NCBI GenBank assembly: GCA_030761205.1
Contig: JAULJL010000041.1
Location: 816,001-880,000 of the forward strand
Length of the DNA stretch: 64,000 bases
Direction of reading: 5' to 3'
Origin: Fremontodendron californicum
Taxonomy: Eukaryota > Streptophyta > Magnoliopsida > Malvales > Malvaceae
The translations under genes and the position numbers were made by a program. Shown here in pieces: positions 44,029 to 56,800 of the stretch. A model generated the notes under the pieces. It saw only the letters and a program-made list of their open reading frames with translations. It searched no databases and was not told the origin of the DNA. The number at the start of each line of letters is the position of its first letter. Within the stretch, counting starts at the first letter, position 1.

Positions 44029-44443
44029 ACTACCTCTCTTTCATTTGAAGGTAAGAAAACTTAGAAGTTAGAGATTCCACAACTCGTTCAGAGTTATTCT
44101 CTTCCTCTAATTTCTATATCTTCAAACCCTATAGGTTTGTCTGTAATCATTTCTTTTCACTTCTTTTCTTTTGAGTATTTTCTTTTTAGTGTCTAAGAGA
44201 TTATAAATCTCTATTCCAATCGTCCCCTTTGTAAAAATTCCATTTTTATGATATGTAGAGTATTTTATCTTATCTTCTATTGTGTCCATTTCTTTCTGCA
44301 ATTCTATTTTACGTTTTGATTTTCTTATTTTTCAAGGTCATTGTTGAATCCCTTTCTCTTTTGTTTTCATAAATGTTTTCTGTAATTACTTGTTTTATTT
44401 TAAGCCTAGCTATTTATATTTGGACTTTTTTGATTGTTACTTT
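44029..44443 (+). other. V3 leader, first part (S7), interrupted by retrotransposon
   Basis: It matches 35752-36166. It ends with ACTTT (44439-44443), the target duplicated by the retrotransposon. The leader continues at 56863. Confidence 0.85.
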
Positions 44444-47400
44444 TGTCATAACGGTTTTTTCCGACCGCTACGACGAATTTGATGAAAACACAAAAAATGG
44501 AGTCGCCACCAATCTTTTTTTGCTAGGTGTGATTGGCCACCTATTAAAACCGATTTTAGCAAAATATTTTAAAATTAATTAAAACATTTTTAAAACCAAT
44601 TTCGAAGTCCGCGCTTTGAACCAGAGTAAAAACAAAATTGGGTTCGGGAGTCGGTTACGTACGGGGAAGGATTAGCACCCCCGCAACGCCCGTTTAGAAA
44701 ACGGTACCACTTGATCACGTGTTATCTTAAATCTCGGTTTAATGGATTTAACATCGGTATTTAAAACTAATTCTCTTTTCCTTTTATTTTATAAAAAAAA
44801 ACATGTTTATTATTTTTTGGATTTTCTTGAACTTTTTTTTTATTTTTAAAAAAAAATCGAAAGTGAACATAAATTTATTATCGAAAATACTCATTAAATA
44901 TTCCCGACACTCTCGGTGGTATTTAACGGGATCTTCTCACCTCAAGACATCTTAGGAATCACAACCGTGATATCCTTCGAATTCCGTCGTCGGCAATTTA
45001 CATCCATTTTTTTTATTCAAATGCGTATGATGCGAATATTTAAATATCGGATACATACGGCTTAACATATAACTATAAAATTAAACATGCGAATCGTAAT
45101 ATTAAAAACACGAGCATGGCAAAATATCGAGCGCAATAAACATTCGCTCTTTATTCATTTTTTTATTTTGATTATTTCCATTTTTTTTTAAACGAAAACG
45201 AATTTTTGTATCGAGCATGTCGCCAAATATTCCCACCACTCGTGGTGATATTTAACGAAACTCTCTCACCTCAAGATATCTTAGGAATCATTACCGTGAC
45301 GTCCTTCGAATTCCGTCGTCGGTTATTCGCATTTATTAAAAGTCTTTTTTTTTTAAAGTTAAATTAAAATGCTTTTAATAGTTATTTCCGAAATAAAAGA
45401 AATTATCTGTGTAAGAATAATTCTCGAACCATTCCGATACTTTCGATAATGTTTCGATTATTATTCTTACTCGGACCATTTCAAAGAACGATTGATACTC
45501 CGACCATCCCGAGAAAGAAATCCGTTTTTAGAAAATTTTATTTATCGAAAATAATTTTAAAAGACATGTATTACAAGAATTATTATTTTAATATTTTAAA
45601 ATTGAAACAGAATAATAAAAATATATCGAATGCCGAACGAAAATAAATAAATACAAATAGTAATGAAAATAAATAAGAAAATTAAAATCATACCTGTCAA
45701 ATGTCGAGAATCCGAAATTTAAAATGCCGGACTTTATCTTCACAAAACTCTTTGCTCGTACTCGACTATCTGAATAAAATCAAAAATAACAAAATCAAAA
45801 TCGATAATCGTGAAAATTTTTTGTTTATATTTTTTCTTTTTTTTAATTTTTAAATTTTGATTTTATTTTTTATGTATCATTATTTTTTTTTATTTTTAAT
45901 TTTTTTGATTTTTAATTTTTTATATTATTATTATTTTTTTTAATTACTATTATTATTATTTTTTTTTTATTTTTTTTCTTTTCCTTCTTTTTTTTTCTTT
46001 TTCTTTCTTTTTTTTGGCCCAAAACTCCTGGTTTTGGGCTGCTGGGCCCAAAACCAGGCTTGGCCCGCTGAGGCCAGGCCATTTGGGCCTGGTTCGGCGC
46101 GGACCGGATCCGGTTTGGGCCGGATCCGGTCCAGGCCTTCCTTTTTTCTTTTTTTTTTTTATTTGGTGGCCGGAAACGGGTCGGGTGCGCGGACCCCGGG
46201 TCGACCCGTGGGTCCGCGCGCGGGTCCTGTGGACCCGCTTCCAGGGACCAAAACGTCGTCGTTTTGCGCCCTTTTTTTTTTTTTTTTAAACAGACCCGGG
46301 TCGGGCGCGCGGACCCCGGGTCGACCCGCGGGTCCACGCGCGGACCCTGGGTCCGAACGGCGTCGTTTTGACGCCGGAGTTTTTTTTAAAAAAAAATGGA
46401 GCGGGTGACCCGCGCGGACCCCGGGTCGACCCGCGGGTCGACGCGCGGGTCACCTCGACCCGCCCCCCAGAAACGGTGCCGTTTTGGCACCGTATTTATA
46501 CCCCAAACCCCCTTTTTTTTTCATTTTCTTTCCTTTTTTTTTTCTTCTCTTCTCTCTCCTCTCTTTTCTCTCTCTCTTCATCAGAAACCCTGCCAGAACC
46601 CAGATTCCGGCGCTGGCCACCGCGCCGGCCGCCGTCCACCGTCGCCGGCCGCCGTCCACCGTCGCCGGCCGCCGCTCGCCGGCAGCCGGCGAACTCCAAA
46701 TCACCTCCTCTGGAACCGCGTCGGTCTCCTCTCTCCGATTCTGGGCTCCATTTTGCCCGAATCGGAGTCCACCACCCTAGATCTAGGAAAAACTTTTCGA
46801 CTTTCTCTCTCTTTTTTGTTTGTTTCTGTTTGGTTTTTTTTTTGGTATTTGGTTTGTGGTTTTTTCTTTTTGCAGGTTTTTTTTCTTTTTTGAGAGGGTT
46901 GGTTCGGAGAGGGGGGGTATCCAGATCTGGGTTTCGGACCCCAGATCTGGATTTTTGGGTGTCGATTTACGGCTGGCTGAGGGGCCTCCTCCTCTGAGGG
47001 GCTTCGGCCCTCCCTGTTGGTTCGGATCTGGGGGCCTCCGGGAGGGGTCCGAATCGGTGGGGTCTCCTCTTCTTCCTCCCTCCTCCTTCTTTTTTTTTTT
47101 TTTTTTTTTCTGATCTGAGGTTTGTTTTATGGAGGGGTTGCATGGGGGCTTGGGTTGAGTGTTGCAGGTGGTAGAGTGTTGCAGGGGTGGCGTGTAGGTT
47201 GGGTGGCGTGTTGCAGGGGAGGGCTGTCAGAGGGGGGTTGTGGCAGGCGGCGGCGGCAGGTGCAGGGGGGTTAGGGTTTGCTAGGGTTTCTGTGTTTGAA
47301 AATGGGAGTGGGCCTGTTGGGCTTGCTGGGTAGCAGGCCCTATTGGGTCTTTGGGGAAATGGGCCCGAAATTGGGCCTGGATAGCAAATTGGGCCTGCTG

Positions 47401-47471
47401 AATAGCAGGCCCGGTTCGCACTTGGTCCGGGTCGGATTCGAATCCGACCCGGACAAAAATTGGTTATTACA
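44444..47471 (-). repeat. 3' LTR of the retrotransposon (3028 bp)
   Basis: It is near-identical to 53845-56857. It has an internal duplication of about 100 bp (TATTCCC..CTC..CACCTCAAGA(C/T)ATCTTAGGAATCA at about 44900-45000 and 45228-45325), a T-rich tract, and a GC-rich upstream region of 46010-47460. The open frames in the GC-rich part are compositional and not genes. Confidence 0.93.
46180..46500 (-). promoter_or_regulatory. U3 region of the 3' LTR: triplicated GC-rich palindromic module and TATA box
   Basis: A module with CGGACCCCGGGTCGACCCG recurs three times (about 46190, 46310, 46416). Each is followed by a hairpin-like sequence around a GTTTT loop, for example CGGCGTC-GTTTT-GACGCCG near 46359 and CGGTGCC-GTTTT-GGCACCG near 46475. 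On the minus strand TATAAATA (46500-46493) stands next to the last hairpin, a likely core promoter. The same layout is in the other LTR (TATAAATA at 55901-55894). Confidence 0.6.
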
Positions 47472-47486
47472 GCTGCCCCTCTTTGC
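47472..47486 (-). promoter_or_regulatory. Polypurine tract of the retrotransposon
   Basis: The minus strand reads GCAAAGAGGGGCAGC immediately before the 3' LTR, the expected position and composition for the plus-strand DNA primer. Confidence 0.8.
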
Positions 47487-47554
47487 ACATTGCTGAGAAT
47501 CAGGAATAGGGCAAAGACAGTATAACCAATTTTGTCCGGTTATTGAGATCTATT

Positions 47555-48350
47555 TTTAGTGAGCCTCTATCGTTTGGAAAAATAAATTGCTCCTCTAATC
47601 AGAGGCTCTATCACTTGGAAAAATAAATTGCTCCTCTAATCAGAGGCTCTATCACTTGGAAAAATAAATTGCTCCTCTCATCAGAGGCTCCACGACTTTG
47701 AAATTAAATTGCTCCTCTCATCAGAGGCTCTACAACTTTGAAAATAAATTGCTCCTCTCATCAGAGGCTCAACAACTTTGAAAATAAATTGCTCCTCTCA
47801 TCAGAGGCTCCACAACTTTGAAAATAAATTGCTCCTCTCATCAGAGGCTCCACAACTTTGAAATTAAATTGCTCCTCTCATCAGAGGCTCCACAACTTTG
47901 AAATTTAAATTGCTCCTCTAATCAGAGGCTCCACAACTTTGAAATTTAAATTGCTCCTCTCATCAGAGGCTCCACAACTTTGAAATTTAAATTGCTCCTC
48001 TCATCAGAGGCTCCATGACTTTGAAAATAAATTGCTCCTCTCATCAGAGGCTCCACCACTTAGAAATTAAATTGCTCCTCTCATCAGAGGCTCCACAACT
48101 TTGAAATTAAATTGCTCCTCTCATCAGAGGCTCCACAACTTTGAAATTTAAATTGGTCCTCTAATCAGAGGCTCCACAACTTTGAAATTTAAATTGCTCC
48201 TCTCATCAGAGGCTCCACAACTTTGAAATTTAAATTGCTCCTCTCATCAGAGGCTCCATGACTTTGAAAATAAATTGCTCCTCTCATCAGAGGCTCCACC
48301 ACTTAGAAAATAAATTGCTCCTCTAATCAGAGGCTCGACAACTTTGAAAT
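47555..48350. repeat. Tandem array of a ~40-bp hairpin-forming unit, about 19 copies
   Basis: The unit core is TTGCTCCTCTCATCAGAGGCTC followed, after CACAACTTTGAAA, by an A/T spacer. CCTCT-CATC-AGAGG is a perfect 5-bp stem with a 4-nt loop, kept in nearly all units whether the loop is CATC or AATC. It lies in the 3' UTR region of the element, next to the polypurine tract. Confidence 0.92.
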
Positions 48351-48564
48351 TTTAAAAATGAACTTCGAATTTTTGACAATGAGTTTGAACACAACTTAGA
48401 TCATCACCTCACTTACTACCTTAGTCTTACGAAAGTGAAGACTCACTCTGGATATCCCCCTCTCTTTCTCGTTTAGTTTTGAAATTCCTTGTCAAAATCT
48501 TCGGATATCGCCACTCGACTAATCATATCGAGGCTCGACCTTTGAGTTTGACTTCGCAAGAATT

Positions 48565-49465
48565 GAAAATGGTACCCGGAGGTTTTGAAAAATGTCATTT
48601 TGAAAATGGCGCCCGGAGGTCTTATCCAGACTTTTGAGAATAATGCCCGGAGGTCTTGAAACATGTGCCCGTAGGTCTTTAAAAATGTCTTTTCTTTGAA
48701 AATGGTGCCCGGAGGTCTTATCCGTGATTTTTGAGAATAATGCCCGGAGGTCTTGAAAACATGTCTTTTCTTCGGAAATGGTGCCCGGAGGTCTTATCCA
48801 TGATTCTTGAGAATAATGCCCGGAGGTCTTGAACAGGTGCCCGGAGGTCTTTAAAAATGTCTTTTCCTTGAAAATGGTGCCCGGAGGTCTTAGAATAGGT
48901 GCCCGGAGGTCTTCTTTTTTCTAATTTCCTTTTTCTTTTGCTGTGCCCGGAGGTCTTAAAAATGTAACTCGGAGGTTTTAAAACGGATGCCCGGAGGTCT
49001 TCTTTTTTTAATTTTCTATCACTTTGAAAATAAATTGCTCCTCTAATCAGAGGCTCTACAACTTTGGAAATAAATTGCTCCTCTCTTCAGAGGCTCTACA
49101 ACTTTGAAATTTAAATTGCTCCTCTCATCAGAGGCTCTACAACTTTGAAAAATAAATTGGTTTCCTGTGCCCGGAGGACTTTTTTTTTTTAATTTCCTTT
49201 TTCTTTTGCTGTGCCCGGAGGTCTTAAAAATGTAATCCGGAGGTTTTTTTTTAAAACGGATGCCCGGAGGTCTTCTTTTTTAATTTTCCATCACTTTGAA
49301 AAATAAATTGCTGCTCTAATCAGAGGCTCCACAACTTTGAAAATAAATTGCTCCTCTCATCAGAGGCTCCACAACTTTGAAAATAAATTGCTTTTCCTGT
49401 GCCCGGAGGACTTAAAAGAGGAAACCCGGAGGTTTTAAAAGAGGTGCCCGGAGGTCTTGGTGATC
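48565..49465. repeat. Arrays of GCCCGGAGGTCTT units mixed with hairpin units
   Basis: About 20 occurrences of the short motif GCCCGGAGGTCTT or close variants are spaced 20-45 bp apart. Hairpin units like those at 47555-48350 return at 49020-49145 and 49300-49390. The alternation suggests unequal crossing-over between two satellite-like families within one element. Confidence 0.85.
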
Positions 49466-52407
49466 ATACCTGAAGATCATATCTTGGAAGAAAATCTCAC
49501 TGAATGTTCGAATTCAAATGTCAAATTTTCAAATAATCAATGCCATGCATGAAATGTAAATGTCATGCGATGTCAATGCGTATGTCCCTGATGATGCATG
49601 TGCAAGTACCTTCGGATACTGTACACATTTTGCGACACGATGTAGATGCAAAACTTAATAAATATGCGAATGTTCATGAATGATGCGAATGCCCCCAATT
49701 GTTTTTTTCTGATCTTGGTTTAGCTTTTCCAAATTGTTTTTCCTCTTCGAAGCAGAGTGTATCCTGCAACGCTCGTGCCTCGTAAGAGATCAACCTTTTT
49801 CTTCACTTTGGAACTATCCCTTTGCCCCGATAGTTTTTCAAAATTTTATCAACTGGAATCCGAGTGTTCATTTCTTCTACCTCAATAGTTCCATGCCTCT
49901 GGGCCAAAAGAACCTTCGTCTTATGCCAACATCGAAAATGGTTTCTTCCAAAAATATTTTCATTTATCTGCTTTTGCTTGCTTCTTTTTTTTGAAAAATG
50001 TTTGCTTATTTACTGAAAACTTTTGAGCTGAAAATGTCATCGTCTGATATTGTGATATCCTTATCTTTTGAAGATTGATGATCACTGTTAGAAGTTTTTC
50101 TGAGTGTCAATTCGGATTTTTCAAATTGAGTCGGAAGGCTTGGTACCACAAGACTTTGGTTGATCCAAGGAGACTTCGCAACAGGAAAAATGTATATCCT
50201 TTCTAGACTCACAAATGGAACAGATTTTATAGAACATGATTTTTTGGACTCAAACAAATTCAACCTTCTTTTAGTTTCCAAATCATAGCGTTTTGACATA
50301 CGTCAAGGCTAGCTGGGGTGTTCAAACTGGAGAATTAATTCTGAAAAGGAAAACGGTCTCAGTTTTTTTAAAGTCAAACCTCCAAACGAGAGTTGACAGT
50401 TTTGGAATATTTTGGAATTCCCAGATGTTCCTTAAGTTCTTCAAAATGACTTCTTCTTTTGTTATGGCCTCGACGATACCATAAGCAACACCGAAATTCT
50501 CCCATTTTACTCTAGACTGCCCATGTCGGGTTTTCACCCTAGAGTCTCCTTCTTTCCATTTTTTCATTTTTTTTCTTAAATGTTTCACCCTGCATTCAAG
50601 AAATCAAGACTTATCCAAAAAGATTTTAACCAGAAAGGAGACCGAAGTCTCATGCATTTCTCTAAGAATAGACTCATCAATTTAAATGACCATGCTCGAT
50701 CGAAATGGTCTTTTCCAGGTACGTAATGTAGGCCGAGGTTCGAGGTACTGAAAGAAAGATAGATAGGCCCAAACATGTGTTTAAGGTGATCAAATCAAGG
50801 ATCATTTCATGAGGAGGATTCTCTTCGAAACACTTGTCTTTTCTGAGCTTTTCTCTTTATTCGATGATTTTCATCCGTTCTTTTCTTCCTTTTCTGTTTT
50901 TGCTTTCATCTTTCTTTTTATCTTTTTTTTTTTTTGCATCTCTATTTTGACAAGGTGAGCCCGTAGTCATTTGGAAGCTCAGATTTCTCTTTGATTCACG
51001 ACATTCTTTTTCGTTTTTGAACCAAGACTTCACTATCCGTGACCTTTGAAAAGATCCTTCCTCGAATTTGCCCCCTAGTGTGGAGGGTGATCCTTGATCG
51101 GGGTTGAAAGAACAAAATTATTCACTAGGCTCAAAAGGGGTAGCAAAAGGATATTTTCTATTTTGTGAAAGGATGATGAAAGATGGCCATTTTTCATCTC
51201 GAACACAAGCACGTAAATCGAAGAGTCATTCCTTAGAGGAAAATAATGAAAAGGTTTTTTTCTTTCTTGAAACCGTCTTGAATTTCATAAATGCATGATG
51301 TCACACTCATTTTTCTTTTTTTGTTTTCTTTTTTTTTTCATTTTTGTCATTTTTTTTATGCATGCTCCGAAAATTACTCCATCTTTATCCACCACGCGTA
51401 TTTCGTATCTACAAATGATGCACCATTTGATTGGTCATACAAATGAGACTTCGTATCATAACGAGGAATACCTTGAGTCTTTTTGCTCTCCGAAGGGATA
51501 AGAAAGAATATGGCTCGAAAACAGCTTTTTTCTAAGAACACGAGAAAATCAGGTTTAATCATTGTTACCCGAGACGTTAATCATGAAGTGACGTCTGGGC
51601 AACTCTTGTTTTGTGGTTACGGAAAGGGATGTGAATGGTTTTGGAATAACCTTGACACACATCAATTTACCATAATCCAGATTCTTGAAAAAGGTTTCAC
51701 TTGTTTGAGACACAAAAAGCTCGGATTTGTTTTCAAAAAGTTTGTTCCATTGCTCATAACCTAAATTAGGATCTGCATTTTTCTTATTGCACTGACAGTG
51801 GTTTCTGAAATTCAACAATATATTCCTGGAAGCATTGGTTTTTCCAAACTCAAAAGATTCAAGCATGGGCAAGTCCGAAAGAGAGATGGAAGAATGTTGG
51901 GTCATTTCTAACATTGATCATCAAAAATCTCAAGACTCCTCATCATTTCCTAACGTGAAGAAAGATTTTTTCTTTTACGAATGCGCTCTTCAAAAATCAA
52001 GAATTTCTTTAATGTTTATTTTTGCAAATTCAAATTAAAGCACAACAAACACAAAGCTTTTGAAATTCAAAATTTATTTATTTCATGTGGATGCCAACAT
52101 AAGACAAGTGCTTTCATGACGAGGCATAGAACTACATGCATATTCCTCGATGCTTGTTGACATGCTTTTAGAGGTAACCATTCTCATCCTCCAAACCCGT
52201 GGCGAAGAAACCGATTTATGACAATGCGGATTTCCACTGTTCGACTAACTCTGGAGTCAAAATGCAATCATGGACAAAAACCTTCAATCTTTTCCTTCAG
52301 TTGTCTGCATGCTCTAGTTTTCAAAACTAAACCGACTTCTTTTTTTTTTTCCTCAAGTGTGCTTCATGATGCATGAGCTATGAATGCCGCGAATGTAACA
52401 CGATGCC
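49466..52407. other. Retrotransposon interior, no recognisable coding domain
   Basis: About 2.9 kb. Minus-strand frames of 60-119 codons exist (for example 51555-51914, 50322-50588, 50006-50299), but none shows a gag zinc knuckle, DTG, YxDD or integrase motif, and they are not collinear. They could be relics of an ancient gag. Confidence 0.6.
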
Positions 52408-52412
52408 CATAT

Positions 52413-52680
52413 GATGCATGTAAAGAATAAACAAATTAATGCATGAGTATATACAATGAGTGACCATGTATGTCACGAATGCATGACCTTATTGTTATGA
52501 CTGCAATCACGATGTCGATATGATGCATGTAAAGAATAAACAAATTAATGCATGATCATGTACAATGAGTGACCATGTATGTCACGAATGCATGACCTTA
52601 TTGTTATGACTACAATCACGATGTCGATATGATGCATGTAAAGAATAAACAAATTAATGCATGAATATATACAGAAAACT
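52413..52680. repeat. 109-bp tandem repeat, about 2.5 copies
   Basis: GATGCATGTAAAGAATAAAC recurs at 52413, 52522 and 52631. The units are nearly identical and contain many ATGCATG/CATGA motifs. Confidence 0.85.
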
Positions 52681-53821
52681 ATTCATGATTCGGACTGAAC
52701 TTGATCATTCAACAATTTTACTGCACAAACTTTACCCCCAAATTCAATCCGCAAATTTTTTTCTTTTTGTAATTTTTTTTTTAAATGTTTTTTTTTTTTC
52801 GTAAAAATCAAAATATTATTTTCACAAACCAATTTTTATCAAAAACTTGTGGTAATGGGTCATATTATGGCACTGATGTCCAAATATTTACTCAACACTA
52901 CCGGTTTGCAATTCTCATTTAATCAACAACAAATGTTTATGCAATTTTTCAAATTAGATTATTATCACCGTGAAATAAAAAATACAACTATAAATGTACA
53001 TGCTTTATTTACAAGTGCATTAGTGCATGAAATGTACGAGATGTACGAAAAGAAAGAATTTTCATATTTACAAACTCAAAAAGTTAACGAACATTTGCTC
53101 CGATAGTATCAACTTATTTAAGCACCACGGTGCCTCCGGAGCGAAAAATGAAACTTATTACGGGTAGCACGATGTACGTTCATCATTACCCGATTTACAG
53201 TGTTTGTTCGGAGTGTAAACAAATAACGAAAGATCACAATGTTCCTTCCTAATTTCGAGGATATCCGATCGGAAATTTGATATGGCTCTACTCAAGTTCA
53301 CTACATGAGGTTGAGTTAGGTTGCTCCTTACTGTCGCCCGTGAAGGCTAGTAAGGCATCCCGATTTAAAACGGGTTCAATTTGTTGGAGTATATTTTCCA
53401 AGCTTATGCGGAGGTTATTGCCTCACGAAAGCGTAGGTACTTTATTACTCCGAAAGTGTTTCGCTAGCCCATGCGGAGGTTATTGCCTCACGAGAGCGTA
53501 GGTACTTTACTTTCACCTAAAGGGATAAAGCTCGGGTATAGAGCTTATGTATGAAATGTATGTGCTCGTGTGTGAGAAGGAACAAGCAAACCTTCGACTA
53601 TTTGTCTACGACTCTTTATTCTACACATTCCACGATTTAAAAAAAATAAACGACATAAAAAAATATGAATCAAGTATTAACGAATATCAAAGTGTAATTG
53701 CAAGCAAAATAAAAATAAAAAAGAAAGAAAATAAAGAGAGTTAAAATTAAATACTGATTAATCCATTAATTTCGAGATCTTGAAATAACACATGATCAAT
53801 TTGTGGCTCGACTCTCAAGGC
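52681..53821. other. Retrotransposon 5' untranslated region (minus strand), no gene
   Basis: It holds T-rich tracts, a short duplication (ATGCGGAGGTTATTGCCTCA at about 53406 and 53472) and no coding motif. In element orientation this is the region just after the primer site. Confidence 0.6.
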
Positions 53822-53841
53822 GGTCCCCAGCGGAGTCGCCA
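53822..53841 (-). promoter_or_regulatory. Primer-binding site of the retrotransposon
   Basis: The minus strand reads TGGCGACTCCGCTGGGGACC, starting 3 nt after the 5' LTR. This type of site (usually assigned to tRNA-Arg) is known from Ogre and other Tat-lineage Ty3/gypsy elements. The tRNA assignment is from memory and was not searched. Confidence 0.75.
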
Positions 53842-53844
53842 AGC

Positions 53845-56800
53845 TGTCATAACGGTTTTTTCCGACCGCTACGACGAATTTGATGAAAACACAAAAAATG
53901 GAGTCGCCACCAATCTTTTTTTGCTAGGTGTGATTGGCCACCTATTAAAACCGATTTTAGCAAAATATTTTAAAATTAATTAAAACATTTTTAAAACCAA
54001 TTTCGAAGTCCGCGCTTTGAACCAGAGTAAAAACAAAATTGGGTTCGGGAGTCGGTTACGTACGGGGAAGGATTAGCACCCCCGCAACGCCCGTTTAGAA
54101 AACGGTACCACTTGATCACGTGTTATCTTAAATCTCGGTTTAATGGATTTAACATCGGTATTTAAAACTAATTCTCTTTTCCTTTTATTTTATAAAAAAA
54201 AACATGTTTATTATTTTTTGGATTTTCTTGAACTTTTTTTTTATTTTTTAAAAAAAATCGAAAGTGAACATAAATTTATTATCGAAAATACTCATTAAAT
54301 ATTCCCGACACTCTCGGTGGTATTTAACGGGATCTTCTCACCTCAAGACATCTTAGGAATCACAACCGTGATATCCTTCGAATTCCGTCGTCGGCAATTT
54401 ACATCCATTTTTTTTATTCAAATGCGTATGATGCGAATATTTAAATATCGGATACATACGGCTTAACATATAACTATAAAATTAAACATGCGAATCGTAA
54501 TATTAAAAACACGAGCATGGCAAAATATCGAGCGCAATAAACATTCGCTCTTTATTCATTTTTTTATTTTGATTATTTCCATTTTTTTTTAAACGAAAAC
54601 GAATTTTTGTATCGAGCATGTCGCCAAATATTCCCACCACTCGTGGTGATATTTAACGAAACTCTCTCACCTCAAGATATCTTAGGAATCATTACCGTGA
54701 CGTCCTTCGAATTCCGTCGTCGGTTATTCGCATTTATTAAAAGTCCTTTTTTTTTTTTAAAAGTTAAATTAAAATGCTTTTAATAATTATTTCCGAAATA
54801 AAAGAAATTATCTATGTAAGAATAATTCTCGAACCATTCCGATACTTTCGATAATGTTTCGATTATTATTCTTACTCGGACCATTTCAAAGAACGATTGA
54901 TACTCCGACCATCCCGAGAAAGAAATCCGTTTTTAGAAAATTTTATTTATCGAAAATAATTTTAAAAGACATGTATTACAAGAATTATTATTTTAATATT
55001 TTAAAATTGAAACAGAATAATAAAAATATATCGAATGCCGGACGAAAATAAATAAATACAAATAGTAATGAAAATAAATAAGAAAATTAAAATCATACCT
55101 GTCAAATGTCGAGAATCCGAAATTTAAAATGCCGGACTTTATCTTCACAAAACTCTTTGCTCGTACTCGACTATCTGAATAAAATCAAAAATAACAAAAT
55201 CAAAATCGATAATCGTGAAAATTTTTTGTTTATATTTTTTCTTTTTTTTAATTTTTAATTTTTGATTTTATTTTTTATGTATCATTATTTTTTTTTATTT
55301 TTAATTTTTTTGATTTTTAATTTTTTATATTATTATTTTTTTTTAATTACTATTATTATTATTTTTTTTTCTTTTTTTTCTTTTCCTTCTTTTTTTTTCT
55401 TTTTCTTTCTTTTTTTTGGCCCAAAACTCCTGGTTTTGGGCTGCTGGGCCCAAAACCAGGCTTGGCCCGCTGAGGCCAGGCCATTTGGGCCTGGTTCGGC
55501 GCGGACCGGATCCGGTTTGGGCTGGATCCGGTCCAGGCCTTCCTTTTTTCTTTTTTTTTTATTTGGTGGCCGGAAACGGGTCGGGTGCGCGGACCCCGGG
55601 TCGACCCGTGGGTCCGCGCGCGGGTCCTGTGGACCCGCTTCCAGGGACCAAAACGTCGTCGTTTTGCGCCCTTTTTTTTTTTTTTTTTAAACAGACCCGG
55701 GTCGGGCGCGCGGACCCCGGGTCGACCCGCGGGTCCACGCGCGGACCCTGGGTCCGAACGGCGTCGTTTTGACGCCGGAGTTTTTTTTTTTTAAAAATGG
55801 AGCGGGTGACCCGCGCGGACCCCGGGTCGACCCGCGGGTCGACGCGCGGGTCACCTCGACCCGCCCCCCAGAAACGGTGCCGTTTTGGCACCGTATTTAT
55901 ACCCCAAACCCCTTTTTTTTTCATTTTCTTTCCTTTTTTTTTTCTTCTCTTCTCTCTCCTCTCTTTTCTCTCTCTCTTCATCAGAAACCCTGCCAGAACC
56001 CAGATTCCGGCGCTGGCCACCGCGCCGGCCGCCGTCCACCGTCGCCGGCCGCCGTCCACCGTCGCCGGCCGCCGCTCGCCGGCAGCCGACGAACTCCAAA
56101 TCACCTCCTCTGGAACCGCGTCGGTCTCCTCTCTCCGATTCTGGGCTCCATTTTGCCCGAATCGGAGTCCACCACCCTAGATCTAGGAAAAACTTTTCGA
56201 CTTTCTCTCTCTTTTTTGTTTGTTTCTGTTTGGTTTTTTTTTTGGTATTTGGTTTGTGGTTTTTTCTTTTTGCAGGTTTTTTTTCTTTTTTGAGAGGGTT
56301 GGTTCGGAGAGGGGGGGGGTATCCAGATCTGGGTTTCGGACCCCAGATCTGGATTTTTGGGTGTCGATTTACGGCTGGCTGAGGGGCCTCCTCCTCTGAG
56401 GGGCTTCGGCCCTCCCTGTTGGTTCGGATCTGGGGGCCTCCGGGAGGGGTCCGAATCGGTGGGGTCTCTCTTCTTCCTCCCTCCTCCTTTTTTTTTTTCT
56501 GATCTGAGGTTTGTTTTATGGAGGGGTTGCATGGGGGCTTGGGTTGAGTGTTGCAGGTGGTAGAGTGTTGCAGGGGTGGCGTGTAGGTTGGGTGGCGTGT
56601 TGCAGGGGAGGGCTGTCAGAGGGGGGTTGTGGCAGGCGGCGGCAGGTGCAGGGGGGTTAGGGTTTGCTAGGGTTTCTGTGTTTGAAAATGGGAGTGGGCC
56701 TGTTGGGCTTGCTGGGTAGCAGGCCCTATTGGGTCTTTGGGGAAATGGGCCCGAAATTGGGCCTGGACAGCAAATTGGGCCTGCTGAATAGCAGGCCCGG

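Noticed and set aside
46014..47113. Long overlapping frames in the GC-rich part of the LTRs (Pro/Arg/Gly-rich proteins), also at 55416-56563
   Set aside because: They arise on both strands from GC-rich repeats and poly-T runs, differ between the two LTRs by homopolymer length, and show no domain.
47555..48350. Regular palindromic repeats resembling a CRISPR array
   Set aside because: The repeats are directly adjacent with only A/T-rich joints, there are no unique spacers, the genome is a plant's, and the array lies inside a retrotransposon.
51555..51914. Possible gag remnant in the retrotransposon (119 codons, minus strand)
   Set aside because: It is in the correct orientation but shows no zinc knuckle or other gag signature, so it is kept only as part of an uncharacterised interior.
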